Source: CAXBMB01 sp052078155 (GTDB taxonomy: Bacteria > Pseudomonadota > Alphaproteobacteria > Kiloniellales > DSM-21159). From it: DNA of 64,000 bases. The translations under genes were made by a program, and so were the position numbers. The notes under the pieces are model-generated. The model searched no databases, had not been told where the DNA came from, and was given only the letters and a program-made list of their open reading frames with translations. The DNA is taken from the NCBI GenBank assembly GCA_052078155.1, contig JBQJBP010000001.1, positions 310,001 through 374,000 of the forward strand. The letters are read 5' to 3'. This document shows positions 17,109 through 25,684 of the stretch, piece by piece (within the stretch, counting starts at the first letter, position 1; the number at the start of each line of letters is the position of its first letter).

Positions 17109-18821
17109 ATGGCCACGACGACTGCAACCGCTGCTGACGTTGAAATGACTCGTCCGTCCAAACTGATCCCGGAGGATGTAGACTGGGGTAGCCCCATAGC
17201 GGCTGAACCCTTCTATCTTGCGTTCGATCGGGCAGCGGCCCGCCAGCCCGGGGCGTCCTGCATCGATTTTATGGGGCGCATCACCACCTATGGCGAAATG
17301 GCCCAGCAGATCGAAAAGGCTGCCCGGGGACTGCAGAACATTGGCGTCGAAAAGGGCGACCGGGTCGGCATCCTGCTGCCGAACACGCCTTACTACGTGA
17401 TCATGTTCCATGCGATCTTGAAGGTCGGTGGCACGGTCGTGAACTTCAACCCGCTTTACGCGGAAGAAGAACTGACCAACCAGATGAACGACAGTGGCGC
17501 CAAGGTGATGGTGACCCTGGATCTGGAGCTGATGCTGCCCAAGCTGTTGAAGTCAGCCCAGGGCACGCCCGTTGAGAAGATCGTGGTCTGCTCCATGGCG
17601 AAGTGTCTTCCTTCTCTGAAAGGAATCCTGTTCAAGTTGTTCAAAGGCAAGGACGTCGCCGCCATTCCCCAGGACGGGCGTTGTGTCACCTATGAGAGCC
17701 TGACGGCAGACATCAAGGCACCCGATGCCGTCGGTATCGATCCGGAAACGGATCTGGCAGTGCTGCAGTACACAGGCGGCACCACGGGTATTCCCAAGGG
17801 CGCAGCCCTGACCCATTACAATCTGGTGGCAAACAGATCACAGGTCGTGCGCTGGGATCCGGAGATCGTACACGGCGGGGAAAAGGTGCTGGGGGTTCTG
17901 CCCTTCTTCCACGTCTTTGCCATGACTGTGGTGATGAGCCAGTCCATTGAGATTGGCGCGGAGATGATCCTCCTGCCCCGGTTTGAGCTGGAACTGGCCC
18001 TCAAGACGATCAACCGGCGTAAACCGACGATTTTCCCGGGCGTTCCCACCCTGTTTAACGCCATCAACAATTTCCCGGATCTGAACAAGTACGACCTGAC
18101 CTCGCTGAAAACCTGTATTTCCGGCGGGGCGCCATTGCCTTTGGAGGTTAAACACCGTTTTGAAGGCATGACCGGATGCAAACTTGTAGAAGGGTACGGT
18201 CTGACAGAAGGCTCTCCGGTCCTGTCCTGTAACCCGGTTCACGGGGTCAGCAAGGAAGGGTCAATTGGCCTGGCATTCCCGCGCACGGAAATTGAAATCC
18301 GCGACCGCGAAGACACCTCCAAGGTCATGGCTCAGGGCGAAGACGGGGAAATCTGCGCGCGCGGACCGCAGATCATGTCTGGCTACTGGCAACGTCCCGA
18401 CGCCACGGCCGAGACCCTGGTTGACGGCTGGCTGCGCACTGGCGACGTGGGATATCAGGACGAAGATGGCTACATTTTCATCATTGATCGGCAGAAAGAC
18501 CTGATCCTCTGCAATGGCTACAACGTCTATCCGCGGGTGATTGAGGAAGCCATCTATCAGCATGATTCGGTGGAAGAAGTGACGGTGATCGGCTTGCCGG
18601 ATGATGATCGCGGGCAGGTCCCCAAAGCCTTCGTCAAGCTGCGCAGTGACGAAAGTCTCAATGAAGGCGAATTGAGAGAGTTTCTGAAGAAAAAGATCTC
18701 TCCCATTGAAATGCCTAGAGAAATTGAGTTCAGAGAAGAGCTGCCAAAGACCATGATTGGCAAGCTTTCCAAAAAAGAACTGGTTCAGGAAGAAATGGAA
18801 AAGCGCGGTCTCAGCGCCTGA
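17109..18821 (+). CDS. fadD: Long-chain fatty acid--CoA ligase
   Basis: A 570-residue ANL-superfamily ligase, the size of FadD. Motifs: the P-loop QYTGGTTGIPKGAALTHYN near residue 215, LPFFHVFAMT, the A5 motif EGYGLTEGSPVLSCNP, the hinge and ATP-binding run GWLRTGDVGYQDEDGYIFI-DRQKDLI, and the C-terminal catalytic lysine in PKTMIGKLSKKEL. It activates fatty acids to acyl-CoA at the inner face of the membrane, feeding the beta-oxidation genes downstream. ATG 17109 is preferred because the longer frame adds a non-conserved 34 residues. Two hairpins follow the stop codon, and about 200 bases on a MerR-type regulator starts the next unit. Confidence 0.9.
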   Translation: MATTTATAADVEMTRPSKLIPEDVDWGSPIAAEPFYLAFDRAAARQPGASCIDFMGRITTYGEMAQQIEKAARGLQNIGVEKGDRVGILLPNTPYYVIMFHAILKVGGTVVNFNPLYAEEELTNQMNDSGAKVMVTLDLELMLPKLLKSAQGTPVEKIVVCSMAKCLPSLKGILFKLFKGKDVAAIPQDGRCVTYESLTADIKAPDAVGIDPETDLAVLQYTGGTTGIPKGAALTHYNLVANRSQVVRWDPEIVHGGEKVLGVLPFFHVFAMTVVMSQSIEIGAEMILLPRFELELALKTINRRKPTIFPGVPTLFNAINNFPDLNKYDLTSLKTCISGGAPLPLEVKHRFEGMTGCKLVEGYGLTEGSPVLSCNPVHGVSKEGSIGLAFPRTEIEIRDREDTSKVMAQGEDGEICARGPQIMSGYWQRPDATAETLVDGWLRTGDVGYQDEDGYIFIIDRQKDLILCNGYNVYPRVIEEAIYQHDSVEEVTVIGLPDDDRGQVPKAFVKLRSDESLNEGELREFLKKKISPIEMPREIEFREELPKTMIGKLSKKELVQEEMEKRGLSA

Positions 18822-18872
18822 GCTGAGACCCGACAGGTCCCGCCTTTCAGCTTCGTTGAAGGGGAAGGCGGG
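18807..18872 (+). promoter_or_regulatory. Tandem hairpins at the fadD 3' end
   Basis: GGTCTCAGC (18807-18815) and GCTGAGACC (18822-18830) form a perfect 9-pair hairpin that contains the fadD stop codon in its loop. CCCGCCTT (18839-18846) and AAGGCGGG (18865-18872) form a second. Neither has a T run, so they look more like mRNA 3'-end stabilisers than intrinsic terminators. Confidence 0.5.
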
Positions 18873-18935
18873 GCCGGTAACGAGCCCGGTGGAATTTCCA
18901 TTTCTGGTTTGTCAGCAGAATTTTTGTAACTGAGG

Positions 18936-18967
18936 TTGACCTATAGGTTAAGTTGATTACCTAATAA
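18936..18967 (+). promoter_or_regulatory. Probable MerR-type promoter/operator
   Basis: TTGACC (18936-18941) and TAATAA (18962-18967) are separated by 20 bases, the over-long spacer typical of MerR-controlled promoters. The spacer contains imperfect dyads (TTGACCTATAGGTTAA and AGGTTAAGTTGATTACCT). It precedes a MerR-family gene by about 60 bases, suggesting autoregulation of the operon. Confidence 0.5.
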
Positions 18968-19029
18968 GGAAGAAGATCGAAGCTGAGATGCCTGACTGAC
19001 CTGTCGGGTGGACTGGGATCAGAAACAGA

Positions 19030-19416
19030 ATGTCGGACCTCTACAGCATCACTGAGTTGGCGAAGGACCTGGGCGTTACTGCCCGGGCTGTCCGACTCTA
19101 TGAAGACAAAGGGCTGATCAGTCCGCAAAGAGCAGGCACCACCCGTGTTTACACCAAGCGTGACCGGGCCCGCCTCATTCTGATCCTGCGCGGCAAACGG
19201 CTGGGCTTTTCCCTGCGTGAAATTGGCCAATGGCTGGAGCTCTACGAAGCGGACACCTTGCAGGTTGACCAGATGAGCAAACTGCAGGAACTGGTGGAAG
19301 AGCGCCTGGAGTCCCTGAGGCAGCAGCAAAAAGATCTGACAGAAACCATCGCGGAACTTGAGACCATTGACCAGCAGGTGAGTGAACACCTGAAGGGCCT
19401 CAAGACCTCCCTTTAG
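19030..19416 (+). CDS. MerR-family transcriptional regulator of the beta-oxidation operon
   Basis: A 128-residue MerR protein. The N-terminal winged helix reads YSITELAKDLGVTARAVRLY, then EDKGLISPQRAGTTRVYTKRD; a long C-terminal coiled coil (residues 80-125, rich in Leu/Gln/Glu, ELVEERLESLRQQQKDLTET) gives the dimer. It lacks the metal-binding cysteines of metal sensors, so it belongs with the metabolite-type members such as LiuR, which control acyl-CoA degradation genes. Position supports this: it is the first gene of a unit continuing with thiolase 71 bases downstream. The likely ligand is an acyl-CoA or related signal, by inference. Confidence 0.85.
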   Translation: MSDLYSITELAKDLGVTARAVRLYEDKGLISPQRAGTTRVYTKRDRARLILILRGKRLGFSLREIGQWLELYEADTLQVDQMSKLQELVEERLESLRQQQKDLTETIAELETIDQQVSEHLKGLKTSL

Positions 19417-19487
19417 CCACAAAGTACCACTAACGTGCACGGGCCCCGGGCATTCCGGCGGCACAGGGCAGCAACCAAGGACGCAAG

Positions 19488-20621
19488 ATGATGCAAAAGA
19501 ATGTCGTGATCGCGGGGTACGCCCGTTCGCCTTTCCATCTGGCAAAAAAGGGTGAGCTCACCAGGGTGCGGCCCGATGACATGACGGCGGCAGTGGTCCG
19601 GGGCCTGATCGAAAAAACCGGTGTGGATCCCGCTGACATCGAAGACCTGATTGTCGGCTGTGCCTTTCCGGAAGGTGAGCAGGGGCTGAACGTTGCCAAA
19701 CTGATCGGCTTTTTGTCCGAGTTGCCCCAGTCGGTGGCGGGAACCACCGTCAACCGTTTCTGCGGCTCTTCCATGCAGGCCATTCACATGGCCGCCGGGG
19801 CCATCAACTGCGGAGCGGGTGAGGTCTTCATCTGCGCCGGTATCGAATCCATGACCCGGGTGCCCATGGGGGGCTACAACCCCATGATGAACCCGGCCTT
19901 GATGGAAAAACTGCCGGCCGCCTACATGGGCATGGGGGAAACGGCAGAAAACGTGGCCTCCCGCCATGACATCTCCCGCGAGCGTCAGGAAAGCCTGGCC
20001 GTTGACAGCCACCGTAAAGCCACGGCCGCCCGGGCGGAAGGCCGCCTGAGCGATGAGATCATTCCCATTGCCGGTGTGGAGCAGGATGGCTGCATCCGGG
20101 AAGGCACCTCGGCAGAGGGGCTGGCTGATCTGCAGCCTGCCTTCATGACCGACGGGTCGGTCACGGCCGGAACCTCGTCGCCTCTGACCGATGGGGCCGC
20201 CGCGGTGCTGGTGACCAGCGAAGACTATGCCCGTGAGAAGGGCCTGCCGGTTTTGGCCCGCATCAAATCCATTGCCGTGGCGGGCTGTGCGCCGGAAATC
20301 ATGGGCATGGGACCGGTTGCTGCTTCGACCAAAGCGCTGAAGCGCGCCGGGCTGGAAATCGGGGACATTGATGTCATCGAGCTCAATGAAGCCTTTGCAT
20401 CGCAGGCTTTGGCCTGCGTGGATCAGCTGGGTGCGGATCTGGCCAAGGTCAATCTGGATGGGGGCGCGCTGGCGCTGGGACATCCTCTTGGTGCCACCGG
20501 GGCCCGGATCACTGGTAAAGCCGCCAGCCTGCTGAAGCGGGAAGGGGGGCGTTATGCCCTGGCCAGCCAGTGCATTGGTGGCGGGCAGGGCATTGCCACC
20601 ATTCTGGAGGCCGTGGAATGA
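19488..20621 (+). CDS. fadA: Acetyl-CoA C-acyltransferase (3-ketoacyl-CoA thiolase)
   Basis: A 377-residue thiolase that removes acetyl-CoA from 3-ketoacyl-CoA in the last step of beta-oxidation. The nucleophile is Cys92 in NRFCGSSMQAIHMAA. The other catalytic elements are ELNEAFASQ, GHPLGATGARITGK (catalytic His), and QCIGGGQGIA (the second Cys). The start has two adjacent ATG codons, 19488 and 19491; either may be used. Its TGA overlaps the ATG of the next gene by four bases, so translation is coupled to the dehydrogenase/hydratase with which it forms the trifunctional-like complex. Confidence 0.92.
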   Translation: MMQKNVVIAGYARSPFHLAKKGELTRVRPDDMTAAVVRGLIEKTGVDPADIEDLIVGCAFPEGEQGLNVAKLIGFLSELPQSVAGTTVNRFCGSSMQAIHMAAGAINCGAGEVFICAGIESMTRVPMGGYNPMMNPALMEKLPAAYMGMGETAENVASRHDISRERQESLAVDSHRKATAARAEGRLSDEIIPIAGVEQDGCIREGTSAEGLADLQPAFMTDGSVTAGTSSPLTDGAAAVLVTSEDYAREKGLPVLARIKSIAVAGCAPEIMGMGPVAASTKALKRAGLEIGDIDVIELNEAFASQALACVDQLGADLAKVNLDGGALALGHPLGATGARITGKAASLLKREGGRYALASQCIGGGQGIATILEAVE

Positions 20622-22963
20622 GCCAGCCCATCACAGAAATCAAAAAGGTCGCTGTCATCGGGGCAGGGGTCATGGGGGCGGGGATCGCTGCCCATTGTGC
20701 CAATGCAGGCCTGGAGGTTGTGCTGCTGGACATTGTGCCTGACGGCGCAAAAGACCGCAGTGTGATCGCAAAAACGGCCCTGCAGAAGCTGGCCAAGGCC
20801 AATCCGGCTGCCTTTATGAGCAAGCGTTTCATCAAGCGGGTCCGGCCCGGCAACATTGAAGATGATCTGGCTCTGCTGGCGGACTGCGACTGGATCGTCG
20901 AGGTGGTGATTGAACGCCTGGACATCAAACAGGACCTCTATCGCAAGATTGACGGGGTGCGCAAATCGGGCTCGCTGGTGTCCTCCAACACCTCGACCCT
21001 GCCACTGGCCAAGCTGGTGGAAGGGTTGCCGGAGTCTTTCCGTCAGGACTTCATGATCACCCATTTCTTCAATCCGCCGCGCTACATGCGCCTTCTGGAA
21101 GTGGTGCCGGGACCCGACACCCGTCAGGAGCTCTTTGATGTCCTGTCTGACTTTGCCGACCGAGTGCTGGGCAAAGGTGTGGTGGAATGCAAAGACACGC
21201 CGGGCTTTATCGCCAATCGCATCGGCACCTATTGGCTGCAGGCTGCAGTGATCGGTGCGCTGGACCATGGTCTGAGCGTGGAAGAGGCCGACGCCATCAT
21301 GGGGCGGCCCTTCGGCTTTCCCAAAACCGGTGTTTTTGGTCTGATCGATCTGGTGGGGCTGGATCTGATGCCCTATGTGGATGCCTCCCTGGCCGCCAAT
21401 CTGTCTGAAACCGACGGGTACATGGCCCTGCGCCGGGACATCCCGCTGATCAGCAAGATGATCGAGACGGGCTACACCGGACGCAAAGGCAAAGGCGGCT
21501 TTTACCGGCTGGACCGCAGTGGCGGCAAAAAGACCAAACAGGCCATCGATCTTGCCACCGGTGACTACCGGGCCGTGGAAAAACCTCAGCTCGATTCCAT
21601 CAAACAAGCCAAAACCCTTGGCACTGCCGGTCTTCTGGCTGCAGAGGACCGTGGCGGCCGCTACGCTGCCTTCGTCATAGGGGGAACCCTGGCTTATGCA
21701 GCTGGTTTGCTGCCGGAAATTGCCGACGACATCGTGGCGGTCGATGAGGCCATGCGCCTGGGGTACAACTGGAAGTACGGTCCCTTTGAACTGATGGACC
21801 GCATCGGTGCCGGCACCCTGGTGGCTCAGCTTGAAAAGGCAGGTCAGCAGGTTCCGGGCCTGCTGGCTCTGGCTGCAGAGAAAGAAGGCTTCTATCGGGT
21901 GACCGATGGTCAGTTGGAATATCTGGCGCTGGATGGCAGTTACCGGCCCGTGCAGCGCCCGGACGGGGTGTTGCTGCTGGCGGATATCAAACGGGCCAGC
22001 AAGCCTGTTGCCAAAAACGGCTCAGCTTCTTTGTGGAACCTGGGAGACGGGGTGCTCTGTCTTGAATTCCACACCAAGATGAATGCGCTGGATCCCGACG
22101 TCCTGAAGATGATGGAAAAGGCCATCAAGCTGGTTCGGGCTAAACACAAGGCTCTGGTCTTCTACAACGAAGGCTCCAACTTCTCGGTCGGGGCCAACCT
22201 GGGTCTGGCATTGTTTGCCGCCAACACGGCGCTCTGGCCCATGATTGAAGCCAGCATTGCCGGGGGACAGAAAGTCTATCAGGCGCTGAAGTATGCGCCT
22301 TTCCCGGTGGTGGCTGCGCCTTCCGGCATGGCGCTGGGCGGTGGTTGCGAGCTGTTGCTGCACTCCGATGCCGTGCAGGCGTCAGCTGAAAGCTACATCG
22401 GACTGGTCGAAGTCGGGGCCGGTGTTGTGCCCGGCTGGGGTGGTTGCAAGGAAATGCTGGGACGTCTGTCTCACAACAAGCGCCGTCCCAGAGGCCCCAT
22501 GCCGGCGGTGGCAGAAGCCTTTGAAACCATCGGTACAGCCAAGGTGGCGAAGTCGGCTTATGAAGCCATGGAACTGGGCTTCCTGTCGGAAAGTGACAGC
22601 ATCACCTTCAACCGGGACCGGTTGCTGGCGGACGCCAAAGCCCGGGCGCTGGCCCTGGCAGAGGATTACCAGCCACCGGAACCCCGGGAACTAACGCTGC
22701 CTGGTGAAGCGGGTTTGGTAACCCTGAAATCCGCCCTGCGGGATCTGGCCATGAAAGGCCTGGCAACCCCTCACGATCAGGTAGTGGCAGGGGAACTGGC
22801 CCTGGTGCTGACCGGTGGTCCGGGAGCCGATACAACGGAACCGCTGAGCGAAGAGCGATTGCTGGAGTTGGAACGGGAGGCCTTTTTGCGCCTGTTGAAG
22901 AACAACGCAACCCTGGACCGCATGGAATCCCTGCTGACCACGGGCAAACCGCTCAGAAACTAA
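20618..22963 (+). CDS. 3-hydroxyacyl-CoA dehydrogenase/enoyl-CoA hydratase fusion (FadN-like order)
   Basis: A 781-residue bifunctional enzyme. The NAD-binding Rossmann domain comes first (VAVIGAGVMGAGIAAHCANAG, residues 11-31), followed by the hydroxyacyl-CoA dehydrogenase helical domain with TPGFIANRIGTYWLQAA and a second copy of that domain near residues 340-420. The crotonase-fold hydratase is at the C-terminus (about 480-700) with APSGMALGGGCELLLHSDAV and GLVEVGAGVVPGWGG, carrying the oxyanion glycines and the two catalytic Glu positions. This order is the reverse of E. coli FadB and matches FadN-type proteins. It overlaps fadA by four bases. It hydrates enoyl-CoA and oxidises the hydroxyacyl product with NAD. 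Confidence 0.9.
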   Translation: MSQPITEIKKVAVIGAGVMGAGIAAHCANAGLEVVLLDIVPDGAKDRSVIAKTALQKLAKANPAAFMSKRFIKRVRPGNIEDDLALLADCDWIVEVVIERLDIKQDLYRKIDGVRKSGSLVSSNTSTLPLAKLVEGLPESFRQDFMITHFFNPPRYMRLLEVVPGPDTRQELFDVLSDFADRVLGKGVVECKDTPGFIANRIGTYWLQAAVIGALDHGLSVEEADAIMGRPFGFPKTGVFGLIDLVGLDLMPYVDASLAANLSETDGYMALRRDIPLISKMIETGYTGRKGKGGFYRLDRSGGKKTKQAIDLATGDYRAVEKPQLDSIKQAKTLGTAGLLAAEDRGGRYAAFVIGGTLAYAAGLLPEIADDIVAVDEAMRLGYNWKYGPFELMDRIGAGTLVAQLEKAGQQVPGLLALAAEKEGFYRVTDGQLEYLALDGSYRPVQRPDGVLLLADIKRASKPVAKNGSASLWNLGDGVLCLEFHTKMNALDPDVLKMMEKAIKLVRAKHKALVFYNEGSNFSVGANLGLALFAANTALWPMIEASIAGGQKVYQALKYAPFPVVAAPSGMALGGGCELLLHSDAVQASAESYIGLVEVGAGVVPGWGGCKEMLGRLSHNKRRPRGPMPAVAEAFETIGTAKVAKSAYEAMELGFLSESDSITFNRDRLLADAKARALALAEDYQPPEPRELTLPGEAGLVTLKSALRDLAMKGLATPHDQVVAGELALVLTGGPGADTTEPLSEERLLELEREAFLRLLKNNATLDRMESLLTTGKPLRN

Positions 22964-23036
22964 CTCAGACAGGCCGGGCAGGGCGCAGCTGATCTGCAGT
23001 GCTGCCCTCCCGGTCCGCGTGAAAGGCTAGACGATC

Positions 23037-24848
23037 ATGGTGAGTTACAAAGCCCCCCTGGATGATATCCGCTTTGCCCTGCATGAAATGAACGATTACA
23101 ACGGCAAGGTTGCTACCCTGCCAGGCTATGAAGACGCCACACCAGACCTGCTGGATGCGGTTCTGGAAGAAGCTGCCCGGTTTTGTGAGCAGGAGCTGTT
23201 GCCGCTCAACCAAACCGGCGACCAGGAAGGCTGTCAGTTTGAAAACGGTGTGGTGCGCACCCCCAGTGGTTTCAAAGAAGCCTATGACAAGTTCGTCGAA
23301 GGCGGCTGGAACGGCCTGGCGGCCTCCCCTGACTTTGGCGGTCAGGGCCTGCCCAAAACCCTTCATTTTGTGCTTGAGGAAATCATCTGCTCCACAAACC
23401 TCTCCTTCGGGACCTATCCCGGCCTGACTTTCGGGGCTTACAAGGCCATCGAAAACTGGGGCAGTGAGGAGCTGAAAGCCAAATACCTGGAAAAAATGGT
23501 GGCAGGTAACTGGTCCGGCACCATGTGCCTGACTGAGCCCCATTGCGGGACGGACCTGGGCCTGATCCGGACCAAGGCTCTGCCGCAGGACGATGGCAGC
23601 TACCGCATCACCGGCACCAAAATTTTCATCACCGGCGGAGAGCAGGACCTGACCGAGAACATCATCCATCTGGTGCTGGCCAAACTGCCGGATGCGCCGG
23701 CTGGTTCCAAAGGCATTTCCCTGTTCCTGGTGCCCAAGTATCTGGTGAAGGAAGACGGCAGCCTGGGGGCCCGCAACGGGGCGGCCTGTGGCTCCATTGA
23801 ACACAAGATGGGCATCAAGGCCTCAGCAACCTGTGTCATGAACTTTGAAGATGCCGAAGGCTATCTGGTTGGTGTTCCCCACGGGGGGATGAAAGCCATG
23901 TTCACCATGATGAACAACGCCCGCCTGGGCGTGGGGCTCCAGGGCCTTGGATTGGCTGAAACCTCCTATCAGAACGCCGTGATCTACGCCAAGGACCGGT
24001 TGCAGGGGCGCTCGCTGTCCGGTGTAAAGGCCGCAGGCAAACCGGCAGACCCCATCATTGTGCACCCGGACGTGCGCCGGAACTTGCTGGGCCTGAAAGC
24101 TGTCAACGAAGCCTGCCGCTCTCTGGCTGTTGAAGTGGGAATGGCCATTGACCGGGCTGACAATCATCCGGACAAGGCCGCCCGCCAGGAAGCGGATGAC
24201 TATGTTCAGTTGATGACGCCCATCATCAAGGCCTTTTACACAGATCATGGCTTCAGCGGCACCAACAGCGGCATGCAGGTCTTTGGCGGCCATGGCTACA
24301 TTGCTGAATGGGGCATGGAGCAACTGGTCAGGGATGCCCGGATTGCCCAGCTCTATGAAGGGGCCAACGGCATCCAGGCGCTCGATCTGGTGGGCCGTAA
24401 GCTCGGCGTTGGCATGGGGCGTCTTCTGCGGCGCTTCTTCCACCCGGTTCAGGATTTCCTGGAAGCCAACGTGGACGAGGTGGAACTGGAAGAGTTCGTT
24501 CTGCCCCTGGCCAAGGCTTTCAGCCGCTTGCAGCAGGCCACCGGCCAGATTGCCCAAAAGGGCATGGCCGACGCAGAAGAAGCCGGAGCTGCGGCAACCG
24601 ACTATCTCAACCTCTTTGCCCTGGTGGCGTTGGCTTATCACTGGGCAAGAGCTGCTCAGATTGCCCAGCATCGGCTTGAGGGGGCAGAGGGCATGGAGCC
24701 AACGGATCTCGGCGATGATTTCTACCGGGTCAAGCTGGAAACCGCCCGTTTTTACATGACCAAGGTTCTGCCGGAATCCTCTGCTCTCTTTGCCCGGATC
24801 ATGTCCGGTAAAAACACCCTGATGGCCTTGGAAGCGGATGATTTTTAA
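23037..24848 (+). CDS. Acyl-CoA dehydrogenase with C-terminal extension (FadE/DmdC-like)
   Basis: A 603-residue flavoprotein, longer than the 380-residue classical acyl-CoA dehydrogenases because of a C-terminal domain of about 120 residues (after residue 470). Visible motifs are MCLTEPHCGTDLGLIRTKA (FAD/substrate contacts), ITGTKIFITGGEQDL, GVPHGGMKAMFTMMNNARLGVGLQGLG, and ARIAQLYEGANGIQALDLVGRK, where the Glu of YEGANG is the likely catalytic base. Bacterial members of this long group act on medium to long acyl-CoAs or, in DmdC, on methylmercaptopropionyl-CoA. In this operon a fatty acyl role, making enoyl-CoA for the upstream hydratase, is the simplest reading. It is the last gene before a strong terminator. 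Confidence 0.88.
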   Translation: MVSYKAPLDDIRFALHEMNDYNGKVATLPGYEDATPDLLDAVLEEAARFCEQELLPLNQTGDQEGCQFENGVVRTPSGFKEAYDKFVEGGWNGLAASPDFGGQGLPKTLHFVLEEIICSTNLSFGTYPGLTFGAYKAIENWGSEELKAKYLEKMVAGNWSGTMCLTEPHCGTDLGLIRTKALPQDDGSYRITGTKIFITGGEQDLTENIIHLVLAKLPDAPAGSKGISLFLVPKYLVKEDGSLGARNGAACGSIEHKMGIKASATCVMNFEDAEGYLVGVPHGGMKAMFTMMNNARLGVGLQGLGLAETSYQNAVIYAKDRLQGRSLSGVKAAGKPADPIIVHPDVRRNLLGLKAVNEACRSLAVEVGMAIDRADNHPDKAARQEADDYVQLMTPIIKAFYTDHGFSGTNSGMQVFGGHGYIAEWGMEQLVRDARIAQLYEGANGIQALDLVGRKLGVGMGRLLRRFFHPVQDFLEANVDEVELEEFVLPLAKAFSRLQQATGQIAQKGMADAEEAGAAATDYLNLFALVALAYHWARAAQIAQHRLEGAEGMEPTDLGDDFYRVKLETARFYMTKVLPESSALFARIMSGKNTLMALEADDF

Positions 24849-24940
24849 GGCCTGACAGGCCAGCTGCAGTCACGCGTCAACCCTGTTGTTCGTTTGATTT
24901 CAAAGGGTAAAGCGGTTGTGTTTTTTGCAGAACTGAAGAA

Positions 24941-24968
24941 GGGGAGCCTTGGGCTCCCCTTTGTTTTT
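24941..24968 (+). terminator. Terminator of the beta-oxidation operon
   Basis: GGGGAGCC and GGCTCCCC form a perfect 8-pair stem with a TTG loop, followed by TTTTGTTTTT. Confidence 0.92.
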
Positions 24969-25039
24969 GAGAGACAGCGCCCCTGTGCATGTGCTTTACA
25001 TGACAGGCCCCCATTATTGATTTTGAGGAGTCTGGATAC

Positions 25040-25570
25040 ATGGTCTCGGGGAATTTCTTTAAACTGTCGCTGGTGGGCGCGCTGGCATTGCTGGTGGCGG
25101 GTTGCTCCACAGTGACACCCTATCAGCCGTTGAATGACGGTTACGGTTTCAGCAGCGAACGCATTGAAGACAATCGCTTTAAAGTCAATTTTCGGGGCAA
25201 CAGCCTGACCCCGCGTCAGACGGTGGAGCGCTATGTGGTGTACCGGGCAGCGGAAATCACCCTGCAGGTTGGCGGAGACTACTTTGTCATCACCGAGTAT
25301 GACACCGTGGCAGACACGTCCTACCGCATCACCAACACCGGCAGCTATTACGGCGGTTACGGCGGTTACGGTTACCGCGCACCCTATTCATCCGGTGTCG
25401 GGGTCGGTTTTGGCACCGGCAGCGCCACGCCGGTGAACAAATACGATTCCTGGGCTGAAATCCTGGTCTTTAAAGGGGACAAGCCCGCCGATCAGGAAAA
25501 TGCCTACGATGCCCGCGGGGTGATCAAACACCTGGGTTCGGACATTCAGCGTCCTGTGCAGCCGGGCTGA
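25040..25570 (+). CDS. Lipoprotein resembling the CC0125/CC1285 family
   Basis: A 176-residue protein with a lipoprotein signal: basic start, hydrophobic core LSLVGALALLVAGC, lipobox LVAGC with Cys25 as the acylated residue. The mature part opens STVTPYQPLNDGYGFSSE and contains FKVNFRGNSLTPRQTVERY and RAAEITLQVGGDYFV, a pattern I associate with a small alphaproteobacterial lipoprotein family of unknown role. A Gly/Tyr-rich linker (SYYGGYGGYGY) precedes a beta-rich tail. Serine after the Cys suggests outer-membrane sorting. GAGGAG lies nine bases before the ATG. Convergent with the agmatinase-family gene. Confidence 0.7.
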   Translation: MVSGNFFKLSLVGALALLVAGCSTVTPYQPLNDGYGFSSERIEDNRFKVNFRGNSLTPRQTVERYVVYRAAEITLQVGGDYFVITEYDTVADTSYRITNTGSYYGGYGGYGYRAPYSSGVGVGFGTGSATPVNKYDSWAEILVFKGDKPADQENAYDARGVIKHLGSDIQRPVQPG

Positions 25571-25629
25571 TCTTCGGTTTCCGCCAGTCCCTGTAGCCAA
25601 GCTGATTCCAACAGAGCCTCTCTTCAGGC

Positions 25630-25684
25630 AAAAAGGTCAGCCGCGCGACCCGCTGGGGGTTAGCCCCGGCGGGCCGCGGCTGAC
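25630..25684 (-). terminator. Large terminator hairpin overlapping the agmatinase-family 3' end
   Basis: On the minus strand GTCAGCCGCG pairs with CGCGGCTGAC, with inner CCCGC/GCGGG and GGGG/CCCC helices, followed by CTTTTT. The 5' arm encodes the last residues of the enzyme and the stop codon sits in the loop, so the terminator is built into the coding sequence. Confidence 0.85.
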
